Assembly: GCA_945921365.1 (NCBI GenBank)
Contig: CAMEKL010000009.1
Location: 1-11,245, forward strand
DNA from: an uncultured Bacillota bacterium
GTDB lineage: Bacteria > Bacillota > Clostridia > Christensenellales > UBA1242
Length of the DNA stretch: 11,245 nucleotides
Direction of reading: 5' to 3'
In this document: positions 1 to 8,087 of the stretch, piece by piece
Position numbering within the stretch: the stretch's first letter is position 1
How the letters are laid out: the number at the start of each line of letters is the position of its first letter
The notes under the pieces: generated by a model
Told to the model about the DNA's origin: nothing
The model's input: only the letters and a program-made list of their open reading frames with translations
Databases searched by the model: none
Program-made: the position numbers and the translations under genes

Positions 1-1
1 C

Positions 2-205
2 CTTGCATTTGATTCTATGATTGCAATCGTTGCAAAAGAACTTAAAGCAGGAAATAAAATCATCGTTCCAGGATTCGGAACATACGAAGCAAAGAAGAGA
101 GCTGCTAGAACAGGAATCAATCCTGCAACAAAAGCAGAAATCAAGATTCCAGCTTGTGTTGTTCCAACATTCAAGTTCGGTAAAGGCTTTAAAGATCAAT
201 TCTAA
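2..205 (+). CDS. HU-family histone-like DNA-binding protein (5' partial)
   Basis: This is a nucleoid protein that binds and bends DNA as a dimer. The window holds the last 67 codons of an HU-type protein (usual length about 90); the N-terminal helices lie before the window and the frame is open from base 2. The family core is clear: the GFGTYE turn, then the basic arm AARTGINPATKAEIKIP carrying the NP pair whose proline intercalates into DNA, then VPTFKFGKGFKD, the closing helix. Most HUs have Arg before NP (GRNP); here it is Ile. The ATG at 17 is internal to the conserved domain and is not the start. The gene is followed 17 bases later by a strong terminator. In Clostridia an HU gene often sits upstream of yabP/yabQ/divIC/spoIIE, which fits this context. 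The family call is very safe; the exact HU paralogue cannot be told. Confidence 0.95.
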   Translation, partial: LAFDSMIAIVAKELKAGNKIIVPGFGTYEAKKRAARTGINPATKAEIKIPACVVPTFKFGKGFKDQF

Positions 206-222
206 ACCTTATTTAGAATATG

Positions 223-248
223 AAAACACGCTTATGGCGTGTTTTTTT
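223..248 (+). terminator. Intrinsic terminator of the HU gene
   Basis: A perfect 9-bp inverted repeat (AAAACACGC / GCGTGTTTT, 223-231 with 237-245) has a 5-base loop TTATG and runs into a T-tract at 242-248. It begins 17 bases after the HU stop codon. Confidence 0.92.
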
Positions 249-253
249 GTATA

Positions 254-282
254 TTGACAAAGAGTGAAATATGTGCTAAAAT
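254..282 (+). promoter_or_regulatory. Sigma-A-type promoter with extended -10
   Basis: There is a perfect -35 TTGACA at 254-259, a 17-bp spacer and a -10 TAAAAT at 277-282, preceded by TGC (an extended -10 TGn). The usual start point, about 7 bases after the -10, is base 289, the A of the next gene's ATG. The transcript is therefore predicted to be leaderless or nearly so, and no Shine-Dalgarno sequence is present. Confidence 0.8.
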
Positions 283-288
283 TAACGC

Positions 289-753
289 ATGAAAAAAGAC
301 GATAGAGAAAATGAACTTTTTATTGATGAGTCTGGCTTAAAACAATGCAAAGCCGATTTAAAGGAATTTATAAACTTAAAGGTCAGAAATGAAAAATCAA
401 AACTTGTTGTATTTTCAGTTCTTGCACCAATAAGCGCTTTGATTGGTGCGAGCATGTTTTTAGACCTAAATAAAACAAGTGGACTTGTGTTATTTTCAGT
501 TGTTTCTGCACTTCTTGCTGGACTTGGTGTTAATAACGCCATATACTTTAAAGGCAAAATTAAAAAATCAAAAAAATTAAAGAAATTGATTGATGAAAAA
601 AGATATGATGATGTTTTTAATGAAACAAAAGATTGCAAAAATAAGGACGCAAAAACAATAAGCGCAATCACTGAGATTATTTTGGAAGATCAAAAAGAGA
701 AAGAGTGTTTATTTTCAGAAAGCAAATTTAAAGAAGTTTTTAAAGATTTATAA
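289..753 (+). CDS. Hypothetical protein with two membrane segments
   Basis: I do not recognise this 154-residue protein. It has a charged N-terminal part (residues 1-37, with one Cys), two hydrophobic stretches at about 38-58 and 64-87 separated by a short turn (DLNKT), then a strongly basic stretch (KGKIKKSKKLKKL, 88-100) and a charged tail with Cys at 116 and 130. By the positive-inside rule this is a membrane hairpin with both ends in the cytoplasm. There is no signal peptide and no catalytic motif I can name. The ATG at 289 has no ribosome binding site and lies at the predicted +1 of its own promoter. It sits between HU and spoIIE, where many Clostridia carry yabO/yabP/yabQ/divIC. It does not resemble DivIC (one membrane segment plus coiled coil) and is shorter than YabQ with fewer membrane segments. 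It is a real gene by promoter, terminator and composition; function is unknown. Confidence 0.8.
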   Translation: MKKDDRENELFIDESGLKQCKADLKEFINLKVRNEKSKLVVFSVLAPISALIGASMFLDLNKTSGLVLFSVVSALLAGLGVNNAIYFKGKIKKSKKLKKLIDEKRYDDVFNETKDCKNKDAKTISAITEIILEDQKEKECLFSESKFKEVFKDL

Positions 754-785
754 AAGAAAAGTGAGTTTCATTTTTCTTTTTTTTT
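752..785 (+). terminator. Likely intrinsic terminator after the two-segment membrane protein
   Basis: A 13-bp stem (752-764 with 768-780, one G-T wobble) has a 3-base loop GTT and continues into T residues. The 5' arm overlaps the TAA stop at 751-753. The stem is A/T-rich, so it is weaker than the other terminators in the window. Confidence 0.6.
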
Positions 786-838
786 CGATTTTTTTTTGCA
801 AAAAAACTTAGTTATAAAAGTCTATAAAATTTTAAAAT
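782..838 (+). promoter_or_regulatory. Candidate spoIIE promoter, possibly Spo0A-controlled
   Basis: No optimally spaced sigma-A promoter is present. One reading is -35-like TTGCAA (796-801) and -10-like TATAAA (823-828) with a 21-bp spacer. Such long spacing is known from Spo0A-activated sigma-A promoters such as B. subtilis spoIIG. A 9-mer TTTTTCGAT (782-790) matches the 0A-box consensus TTTGTCGAA at 7 of 9 positions. Another -10 candidate, TAAAAT (833-838), lies 9 bases before the ATG and would give an almost leaderless mRNA. The whole stretch is A/T-rich, so chance matches are likely. Confidence 0.35.
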
Positions 839-847
839 ATTGCTCAT

Positions 848-3157
848 ATGGAAAATGCGAAAAAAATTGAAAAGAAAAAAGATTTATTGTTTGAATTATT
901 AAAATATATAACAGTTTTTTTATGTTTTTATGTTTTTTTTAAAGGGAATATTTCTGGAATTATTTTTCCTTTTGCTTTTGGGTTTTTATTTGCACTTATG
1001 TGGTGTAATTTTAAGGTTTACATAATTGCTCCTCTCTATGTGCTGGCGGGCTATTTAAGTTCTTTTTCACTTATGAGCTTATATGTTAATTTTGCAACAA
1101 TTTTTGTTCTTTTAATCGTTTATTTAATTCATTTAAAATTAGGAAAAAGAATTAAATATTGGCAACTTGGACTATATTCTTTAATAAGTCAAATTCCTTA
1201 TATATGCATTGAAATTTTACTAAATAATAATTATTTTTTGCCAGCAATTTCTGTTGTTTTGGGTGTTATGTTTTTATTTGCTTGTGTTAAGTTTTTTGAG
1301 GCCATAATAATAAGAGGTTTTGCATACAGGCTTACTGTTGATGAAATAATTTGTGGTGCCGTTGTTTTAGTTGGTTTTTCTTGTGGGGTTTGTTCTCTTT
1401 CTATTGGGGGATTTGAACTTGTTAAGTTTTTTGCAATTTTTGCAATTCTTTTTTCTTCATATTGTTATAATGTTTCTGTTGCGCTTTTTGTTTCTGGAAT
1501 TATGGGAATTGGTGTGCTGTTTTCAACTGGAAATCCAATTTTTGTTTCATCTTTTATTTTGTGGGCGATGGCATCAAGTTGTTTTAAATCTATCCATAAA
1601 ATTTTCTCTATTTTGGCAATTTTAATTGTTGAAGCGGTTATTGGGTGGTATTTCCAAATTTATGATTCATACACTATAATATCTTTTCTTCCATGCTTGA
1701 TTTCTTGCATCTTTTTTGTAGTTTTGCCAAACAAAATTTTAGACGAATTTAAAGGGTTTTTCTCATGCGGGGCTTCTGAAATTGTTTCAAGAAACATTGT
1801 AAATCAAAACAGAGAGATAATTTCAAAAAAAATTGCAGAACTTTCAGAAGTGTTTGCACAAATGGATAGTTCATTCAGAGGTTTAATTAAAGGCGGGCTA
1901 ACAAAAGAACAGACTATTTCTCTTTTAAAAAGTGAAATAAAAGAAAAAATATGCTTTGATTGCCCAGAGAAAAACAAGTGCCACAGAGTGCATTTTGAAG
2001 AGACAGATAGGGTGTTTGATGAACTTATATCAATGGCTTTTGAAAGGGGAAAGGCAACTCTTATTGATATTCCACCATTTTTAACTTCTAGGTGTAACAG
2101 AATAAATCCAATCATAACAAACTTAAATGAACTTTCACTTCAATATAAGCAATATGACGGTCTTATGAAAAATTTTGACGCAAGCAGAATTTTAATTGCA
2201 GAACAACTTGGTGGTGTTTCAAAAATTCTTCACACTCTATCAAAAGACATAAATAAGAACATTTCATTTGACACAACTCTTGAAAACAGAATTTTAGATG
2301 AGTTAACTTATCAGAATTTGATTGTTTGCGATGTTGTTGCTTATGAAAAAAAACAAGGTGTTACATCTGTGTCGTTGTTTGCTAGAAGTGAAGATTCCGG
2401 CAGTGAAAAGATAGTTAACATAGTTTCAAAAGTTGTTGGACATAAAATGATTATTGAGAGTGTTGAAAACTCTCCAAGAAGTGGCTGGAATATTGTTAAT
2501 CTAATAACTTCACCAAGTTATGACTTGATTTTTGGCACTGCAATGGCAAAAAAATCAACAAGTGAAGTTTCTGGAGATTCATATTCAGTTATAAAAATTG
2601 ACAGCGATAAATATATGCTTGCACTATGTGACGGCATGGGAAGTGGGGAAAAAGCAGAAAAAACAAGCAATTTAGCAATGGGAATAATTGAAAATTTCTA
2701 TAAAGCAGGTTTTGATAATGAACTGATTTTATCTTCTTCAAACAAACTCCTTTCTCTTGGCAATGACGAAATATTTTCTGCTCTTGATATGCTTGTTGTT
2801 GATTTGAGACAGGGCATTGCAGATGTTATCAAACTTGGTGCACCTATTTCACTTTTAAAAAGCAAAGGCGAAATTAAAATAATTGATTCAAATGCACTTC
2901 CGCTTGGAATTTTACAGGAATCTAAGCCTTCAATTAAAAAACTAACGCTGTCAAATTCTGATATCATTGTTTTGGCAACAGATGGTGTTGTGGACAGTTT
3001 TTATTCAAACGAAGACTATTTAAATTTTGTTAACAACATTGATGAACAAAATCCAAAAGAAATTGCAAACAAATTGCTTAAACAAGCAATTAAAAACAAT
3101 GGAGGAAGTTGTTTAGATGATATGACAATTTTGGCTGTAAAAATATATCAAAAATAA
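848..3157 (+). CDS. spoIIE: Stage II sporulation protein E, PP2C-type serine phosphatase
   Basis: SpoIIE sits at the polar septum and dephosphorylates the anti-anti-sigma factor SpoIIAA, releasing sigma-F in the forespore; it also interacts with FtsZ. This 769-residue protein (827 in B. subtilis) shows the whole architecture. Residues ~20-295 hold about ten hydrophobic membrane segments. A cytoplasmic linker at ~300-550 carries a cysteine cluster (C369, C372, C378, then C416) that I take to be the family's C-x-x-C region. The PP2C domain runs from ~555 to 769. Its metal-binding motifs are intact: SGDSY (575-579), CDGMGSG (594-600, D595), ATDGVVDS (710-717, D712) and LDDMT (756-760, D757/D758). 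The ATG at 848 has no Shine-Dalgarno sequence; no better start exists before the first membrane segment. A terminator follows at once, so it is probably monocistronic. Downstream tilS/hpt/ftsH, common in Bacillota, are absent here. Confidence 0.96.
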   Translation: MENAKKIEKKKDLLFELLKYITVFLCFYVFFKGNISGIIFPFAFGFLFALMWCNFKVYIIAPLYVLAGYLSSFSLMSLYVNFATIFVLLIVYLIHLKLGKRIKYWQLGLYSLISQIPYICIEILLNNNYFLPAISVVLGVMFLFACVKFFEAIIIRGFAYRLTVDEIICGAVVLVGFSCGVCSLSIGGFELVKFFAIFAILFSSYCYNVSVALFVSGIMGIGVLFSTGNPIFVSSFILWAMASSCFKSIHKIFSILAILIVEAVIGWYFQIYDSYTIISFLPCLISCIFFVVLPNKILDEFKGFFSCGASEIVSRNIVNQNREIISKKIAELSEVFAQMDSSFRGLIKGGLTKEQTISLLKSEIKEKICFDCPEKNKCHRVHFEETDRVFDELISMAFERGKATLIDIPPFLTSRCNRINPIITNLNELSLQYKQYDGLMKNFDASRILIAEQLGGVSKILHTLSKDINKNISFDTTLENRILDELTYQNLIVCDVVAYEKKQGVTSVSLFARSEDSGSEKIVNIVSKVVGHKMIIESVENSPRSGWNIVNLITSPSYDLIFGTAMAKKSTSEVSGDSYSVIKIDSDKYMLALCDGMGSGEKAEKTSNLAMGIIENFYKAGFDNELILSSSNKLLSLGNDEIFSALDMLVVDLRQGIADVIKLGAPISLLKSKGEIKIIDSNALPLGILQESKPSIKKLTLSNSDIIVLATDGVVDSFYSNEDYLNFVNNIDEQNPKEIANKLLKQAIKNNGGSCLDDMTILAVKIYQK

Positions 3158-3158
3158 A

Positions 3159-3187
3159 ATGCTTGGCCTAGCCCAAGTATTTTTTTT
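3159..3187 (+). terminator. Intrinsic terminator of spoIIE
   Basis: The stem ATGCTTGG / CCAAGTAT (3159-3166 with 3173-3180, one G-T wobble) has a 6-base loop and is followed by a run of T (3180-3187). It starts one base after the spoIIE TAA. Confidence 0.88.
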
Positions 3188-3227
3188 ATTTATTAAAACA
3201 AAATATTATATATATCCCTTTTTTTGC

Positions 3228-3257
3228 TTGGAAAAAAATGGCGTTTCGTGATAGAAT
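3228..3257 (+). promoter_or_regulatory. Promoter of the giant surface-protein gene
   Basis: The -35-like TTGGAA (3228-3233) is followed by an 18-bp spacer and -10 TAGAAT (3252-3257), preceded by TGA, giving an extended -10. The predicted start point is near 3264, which leaves a leader of about 26 bases containing the ribosome binding site at 3281. The -35 is only a 4 of 6 match. Confidence 0.5.
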
Positions 3258-3280
3258 TATCTCGTAAAAAAATGCTTTTT

Positions 3281-3285
3281 GGAGA
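3281..3285 (+). promoter_or_regulatory. Ribosome binding site deciding the start at 3290
   Basis: GGAGA lies 4-5 bases before the ATG at 3290. It is the only clear Shine-Dalgarno sequence at a gene start in this window. It selects the ATG at 3290 over the in-frame TTG at 3224, which overlaps the promoter and would place 22 charged residues ahead of the signal peptide. Confidence 0.75.
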
Positions 3286-3289
3286 AATT

Positions 3290-5023
3290 ATGAGAAACCT
3301 GTCTAAAAACAAAAATTTAATCATTTCAATTTTGCTTTTAATGGCTTTTGTTGTGGCAGCATTTTGCCTTGTTTTTTTGCCTAAAACAACAAATGTTTAT
3401 GCTGATAATTATGGTGAACTTCAAGATGCTGGAAATTATGTTTATAACAACGTCAGTTTTTATGCAATTAAAATTAAAAAAACTGATAGTTACACCCAAG
3501 GAGCTAATGGAAATTTTCCAACAGGTTATGAGCTTTCTTTAAAAGATGGGAAAATCCAAACTGTTAAATATGGCGAAACTGTGCTTTTAAATAGCGATGA
3601 ATACTTGCTTATTGCTTTTGCAAGGCAAGATGCACCAGAAGATGAAAAGGTTCTTGTTGAAGGATTTGACTCTGTTGACTTTTTAAGTGCAACACTCAAA
3701 TTTAATGGCAAAAATCCTGTTGAAGCACCTATTGGTCAAAGTTCAACTGGAAATGCAAAGTTTTTTGCGTATGTTATTGATTTAGAAAATGCAGAAAATG
3801 AAGAGGGATTAGTTGAATTTGGTGCAGATTATCAAGAAATCAGTGGTTTAATGGCACATTATGATTTTAAATTTTATCTTTTCAATAAATCAACATATCA
3901 AAGAACAGAAGTTTACAACAACACATTAAGGCCAAACACAACAATCGATGCAGACTATGTTGTTGACAAACAAAATGCTTCAAAATTCTATGGAGAGTAT
4001 TTTTATAACTATCAAGATCAAAATTTGGTAACGCTAACATATAATCCACAAAGATATGAACTTGAAATAACAAAAACAATTCACTCAGCATCAACAAACT
4101 ATTCTTTTTCTTATGATGTTGTAAAGGGAGAGGTTGTTTATTCAAATGTTCCAAGTTTGTCAACAAACGAAACATATTCAAGAGATTTGTTCTATAAACA
4201 AGATAATGAAAATGTTGTAATAACTTTTAAAGACCTTGGCGTTTATCAAATTTCTTATAAGGCAGTTTATTTCAATCAAAACAACACAAAAACATATCTT
4301 GAAAGTTTAAATGAAGAGTATAACAAGCAAGATAGGCTCACAATTTTTGGCGTTCAATCAACTTATAATGATTATTTAACAAGCCAAACAGAGTTTAGAA
4401 GCCCAGACAACACAATTTCCGCTGATATAACAGGAAAAGCAATTGAAAATAAATTTGTAACCAGTGGAACTGTTAATACTACAAATATTTCATTAACAGA
4501 TGAGGAAATTTCTAAAATTGCATCCAGCAATCAACCACAAATTGAATTTTTATTTGATGCAACCATAAAAAGCACATTCGATGTTTATGAGTTAAACTTA
4601 AATGGGACAAATGCAACTTTGTCTGTCCCAACAAATGATAGCAACCCAAAATTAACAGAATCCGGCTACTATTTTATTAAAGTTACCTACACTTTTGACA
4701 GATACAAAGAATGGCTTGGTTCAAGTTCTAACACAAACACAAAACAAGAATTCACTCAATATTTCCTTCTTAGAATTAAAGACCAAATTCCAACAGTTGA
4801 AGTTAAAGATGAGAATAACAACGATATTATGAGTGGATACTATGATGCAAGTGGAAACTATCATGGCTCATATATTTCAGGAAGTGTTTCTATCAAAAAC
4901 AAAGAAGAGCAAACAGTTTTTGATATGCCAACAACTTTTACTTTGGAAAAGAAAAGTTTTAATAGTAACGTTTGGGAAAATGTTCAAATAAACAGTAATA
5001 ACGAAGTTGAAATTCATTGGTAA
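3290..5023 (+). CDS. Giant cell-surface protein, N-terminal fragment with signal peptide
   Basis: This is the first of three frames that together make one large secreted protein. It starts MRNLSKNKN, then a hydrophobic core (residues ~10-30) and a likely signal peptidase site after VYA (36-38), so the rest (DNYGEL...) is outside the membrane. Most of the remaining ~540 residues look like beta-strand domains rich in Asn, Thr, Tyr and Lys with almost no Cys. Recurrent closing-strand patterns of the type G-x-Y-x-I/V occur, for example LGVYQISYKAVYF and ESGYYFIKVTYTF. The latter leads through LLRIKDQIPTVEV into the next domain, as in bacterial Ig-like arrays. The frame stops at TAA 5021-5023 inside a domain, with no C-terminal anchor, while the +1 frame continues the same kind of protein. 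I infer a frameshifted gene, not a complete product. Ligand and function are unknown. Confidence 0.85.
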   Translation: MRNLSKNKNLIISILLLMAFVVAAFCLVFLPKTTNVYADNYGELQDAGNYVYNNVSFYAIKIKKTDSYTQGANGNFPTGYELSLKDGKIQTVKYGETVLLNSDEYLLIAFARQDAPEDEKVLVEGFDSVDFLSATLKFNGKNPVEAPIGQSSTGNAKFFAYVIDLENAENEEGLVEFGADYQEISGLMAHYDFKFYLFNKSTYQRTEVYNNTLRPNTTIDADYVVDKQNASKFYGEYFYNYQDQNLVTLTYNPQRYELEITKTIHSASTNYSFSYDVVKGEVVYSNVPSLSTNETYSRDLFYKQDNENVVITFKDLGVYQISYKAVYFNQNNTKTYLESLNEEYNKQDRLTIFGVQSTYNDYLTSQTEFRSPDNTISADITGKAIENKFVTSGTVNTTNISLTDEEISKIASSNQPQIEFLFDATIKSTFDVYELNLNGTNATLSVPTNDSNPKLTESGYYFIKVTYTFDRYKEWLGSSSNTNTKQEFTQYFLLRIKDQIPTVEVKDENNNDIMSGYYDASGNYHGSYISGSVSIKNKEEQTVFDMPTTFTLEKKSFNSNVWENVQINSNNEVEIHW

Positions 5024-8000
5024 CAGTAAATATATTCAAAATACAACTATAAAATTTGGAAACAATTCAACAACTATGAGATATTTTGATATTGACACAG
5101 AAGAGATCTCTGGCATAAAAGCATTAAATGTTGAGATTGGATCAAGTGGCAATCAATATTATTCTGTTGACCAAAGTTATAAAATGATGGGAGACAATGT
5201 TTTCACAACATCTAAACCATTCACTCTCTTCTGGGATAACAAAAAAAGTGGGGCAACGATTTCTGCAAGTTATGTTAGATATTCAATGGACAACTTCACT
5301 TTTAACATTGGAGATAATTCTTCGAACAAAAACCATTATATTCTAGACGACGCAAAAGGATATGTTGCTGCAGACAGCAAAATTAAAATTGCTGAAAATC
5401 CTTCAACAACATACACAAAAGCAGAATCATTGCAAAGAGTTACAGCAAATGAGGTTTTAAATCTTGCGGGATTATACATTTTTAAAATCGAAGACGAAGC
5501 GGGAAACGTTAGTTATTTCTCAATCATATTAGATAATTCAACGCCAACAGTTCTCCAAGCAACAGCTGGGAATGCTGATTATAAAATTATCAATTCCTTT
5601 AACAATATTGCTTCAGACACAAAAGTTTATTTTGGAAAGAAAAAACTTATTTTGCTTTATGGACTTAATTTAGAAGATTTAAAGGGGAATCTTGATCAAA
5701 TTTTTGGACAAGGAAAAGAAGAAATTTTAAATTCAAGATTTGTTAAAATTGGTGGAAAGTATTATGCATATTTTGACATTATAAAAGTTGAAAAGAAAAA
5801 CATTACAGATGGCTCAACAAGTAATTTATCTCTTGAAAATGCATCTGACACAATCTCGCTAAAGAAAGACAATGGAAACATTGTTGAAGAAACATATATT
5901 TACACAATCACAGATGAAAGCTATAACAAAAAGAACCATTCTGTTTCAGTTAACACAGAAAAGACTGGACTTGCTGTTTATTATTTAAATGAGAAAAATG
6001 AACCTGTTAATTTGTTTATTCAAACAACAAAAACAAATTCAACTGGAACTGAATCCCAAATAATAAAGTATCTTCGCTCTACATCTGCGAAAGATATTAA
6101 AATCATATGGGAAACATTATATCCAAATGATTTAGACGCTTTTGTTGATTTGGAAAATTCTGGGGAAAATTCTGGATTGAAAATCAAATATTATAAACCA
6201 AAATATAATTCAACTCGCAAAACATATGAATATGACAATGACCCAACAAACATAATAAATGTTGCTTCAATTGCAGAGGCAATTGCAAATGCAAATGGGG
6301 AATTTTCATTTTCGCTTAACAGCATTGATGGAACAACACTTGCTGGAAAATATGAAATTGTTAGAACTTATAGCGCAAAAAACAGCGCAGATGAATCTAA
6401 CTTAAAGGCAATTGTCAGCCCAGATTATATTACGTCAACTCTCGTTTTCTATGTTGACAGAAATAATGTTATAACGGCACCAAATGCTTCAGGAGAACAA
6501 GTTGGTGCTCATGCATACGTTGATTTCTTTGATAGAACTGATGAAGATGATGAAAAATATAGCGAATTGTTTAAGCAATCTCAAAGTGAAAATGCTAATC
6601 CTGTTGTTATAACAAACAAGCTTCCAGTGGGAATTTATATTCCAATTGCTCAGTATGGTTATATTGAAAACTCAAAATTTTTTGACAATACAAAAGTTTT
6701 TGATGTTGATATAGGTAAAGTTAATTACGCACCTTTTGCAACAAATGTTAGCGTTAGAACTCCAAATTATAAAAATGATAACAATGAAGAGTATTATGCA
6801 ATTTATTACTATTCTTATGTAAATGATAACTCTTCTCAAGACGATGGCATATGGAAAATTTCATCATATTCAGTTTTCACTGTTTCTGGAAGATTGGTTA
6901 AAAGCGGAACTTTATCAGCTTCAAATGTTATTACAAGCAATGTTTTAACTGGAGATTCAAAGTATATTGCGGGAGAATATAAACTTGTTATATCATCGCT
7001 TGAAAACCCTGACATCAATGCACAAAATCAATATTTGCACAACTTTATTTTTAAATTCAAGGTTGCTGATAACAGCCCAGAATTTAGTGTTACAGCAAAG
7101 TATGAAGATTTAACATCAATTGATGAAAAACTTTTAACTAAAGCACACGATGGGAAATATTATACAAATGCAGATGAACTTTTGATTGCTTGGGTTGATT
7201 CAAATAATAATCTACTAGCAAAAATAGATATAAAATCAATTGTTTGTGAATATAACAATGGAACAAAATTAACCATAGATAACAAATCAATAAATTGTGT
7301 TAACAATTCTTTTGTTATCAAACTTCCAATTTCACAAATTATTTCAACAAGCATTAAAAACATTAAGATAACAATGTCTTTTGAAGGCTATGGAAATAAC
7401 AATGAATCTTCTAAATATTTTGTTGGTGAGCACACAACAACAAAAACAATAGTGTTTGATAGAGAAGCACCAAGTGCTAGTGTTGAAACACTTAGACAAA
7501 CAGATGCAATTGTTGGAGACAATTCAAATGTTAATAGGTCCGCTGTTAGAACTGTTGGGGATAGATATAACATTTCAAGCAACTCAGGAATTTATAGATA
7601 CTATGCTTTTGCAACAAAAGTAACCAATTTGAAAGAAATTTTGTTTAATAATGCGTCAAATTCTCTTTACAACACTGCAGAAGTTTTTGTTAGAAAATTA
7701 AACAATAAATACAATGACGAAAGTGCCATAGAAATTGGCTCTCCACTAGATAAAAACACATCTCCAAGCAATGTGTTTAACTGGCAAATTGCAAAGGCAG
7801 ACACGGAAACTTGGAAATATGCCGATGATAGCGATAGCATAGAAAATGCTTTTAGTGGTGCTGGATACTATGAAATTGTTGAACTTGACTATGCTGGCAA
7901 CACAACAATATATTCTGTTTATATTGCAGAAGAAAACAGCACTGTTGATGTTTCATACTCATATAAAGATGCTGATGAAGAAAAGCAAGGAACAATCTCT

Positions 8001-8087
8001 TTCAAAAGCGAAAATTTAGCGGGAGAAGTTAACAGTTTCAACTTCGCAACTATAAATGAAATTAAATTCAATAATCCTTACAAATAA
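5007..8087 (+). CDS. Giant cell-surface protein, middle fragment (Ig-like repeats)
   Basis: This is the second frame of the giant gene, open from 4992; the first possible start codon is a TTG at 5007 without a ribosome binding site or signal peptide, so it is unlikely to be an independent gene. It overlaps the end of the first frame and continues the same composition. Ig-like closing strands are clear: GLYIFKIEDEAGNVSYF then LDNSTP (about 5469-5553), GKYEIVRTYS (about 6346), GEYKLVISS with ADNSPEF (about 6970-7085), and GYYEIVELDYAGNTTIYSV (about 7863-7920). D-x-x-x-P linkers (DNSTP, DREAP) begin new domains. There are only two Cys, close together near 7247-7297 (CEYNNG and INCVNN), which could form a disulphide or be incidental. 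The frame ends at TAA 8085-8087 in the middle of a strand (NNPYK) that reads on smoothly in the -1 frame. Confidence 0.82.
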   Translation: MKFIGNSKYIQNTTIKFGNNSTTMRYFDIDTEEISGIKALNVEIGSSGNQYYSVDQSYKMMGDNVFTTSKPFTLFWDNKKSGATISASYVRYSMDNFTFNIGDNSSNKNHYILDDAKGYVAADSKIKIAENPSTTYTKAESLQRVTANEVLNLAGLYIFKIEDEAGNVSYFSIILDNSTPTVLQATAGNADYKIINSFNNIASDTKVYFGKKKLILLYGLNLEDLKGNLDQIFGQGKEEILNSRFVKIGGKYYAYFDIIKVEKKNITDGSTSNLSLENASDTISLKKDNGNIVEETYIYTITDESYNKKNHSVSVNTEKTGLAVYYLNEKNEPVNLFIQTTKTNSTGTESQIIKYLRSTSAKDIKIIWETLYPNDLDAFVDLENSGENSGLKIKYYKPKYNSTRKTYEYDNDPTNIINVASIAEAIANANGEFSFSLNSIDGTTLAGKYEIVRTYSAKNSADESNLKAIVSPDYITSTLVFYVDRNNVITAPNASGEQVGAHAYVDFFDRTDEDDEKYSELFKQSQSENANPVVITNKLPVGIYIPIAQYGYIENSKFFDNTKVFDVDIGKVNYAPFATNVSVRTPNYKNDNNEEYYAIYYYSYVNDNSSQDDGIWKISSYSVFTVSGRLVKSGTLSASNVITSNVLTGDSKYIAGEYKLVISSLENPDINAQNQYLHNFIFKFKVADNSPEFSVTAKYEDLTSIDEKLLTKAHDGKYYTNADELLIAWVDSNNNLLAKIDIKSIVCEYNNGTKLTIDNKSINCVNNSFVIKLPISQIISTSIKNIKITMSFEGYGNNNESSKYFVGEHTTTKTIVFDREAPSASVETLRQTDAIVGDNSNVNRSAVRTVGDRYNISSNSGIYRYYAFATKVTNLKEILFNNASNSLYNTAEVFVRKLNNKYNDESAIEIGSPLDKNTSPSNVFNWQIAKADTETWKYADDSDSIENAFSGAGYYEIVELDYAGNTTIYSVYIAEENSTVDVSYSYKDADEEKQGTISFKSENLAGEVNSFNFATINEIKFNNPYK

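Noticed and set aside
282..671. Reverse-strand open frame opposite the 154-residue membrane protein
   Set aside because: It is a shadow of the + strand gene, which has its own promoter, terminator and sensible composition.
3224..3289. In-frame TTG at 3224 as the start of the giant surface protein
   Set aside because: It overlaps the likely promoter, has no ribosome binding site and would add 22 charged residues in front of the signal peptide; ATG 3290 has GGAGA at good spacing.
5007..5023. TTG at 5007 as the start of a separate translationally coupled gene
   Set aside because: There is no Shine-Dalgarno sequence and no signal peptide, it falls within a domain, and the protein continues smoothly from the preceding frame.
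4992..8087. Programmed ribosomal frameshifting at both junctions of the giant gene
   Set aside because: Neither site matches a known heptamer slippery sequence or the prfB-type +1 site, and two opposite programmed shifts in one structural gene would be very unusual; simple indels are more likely.
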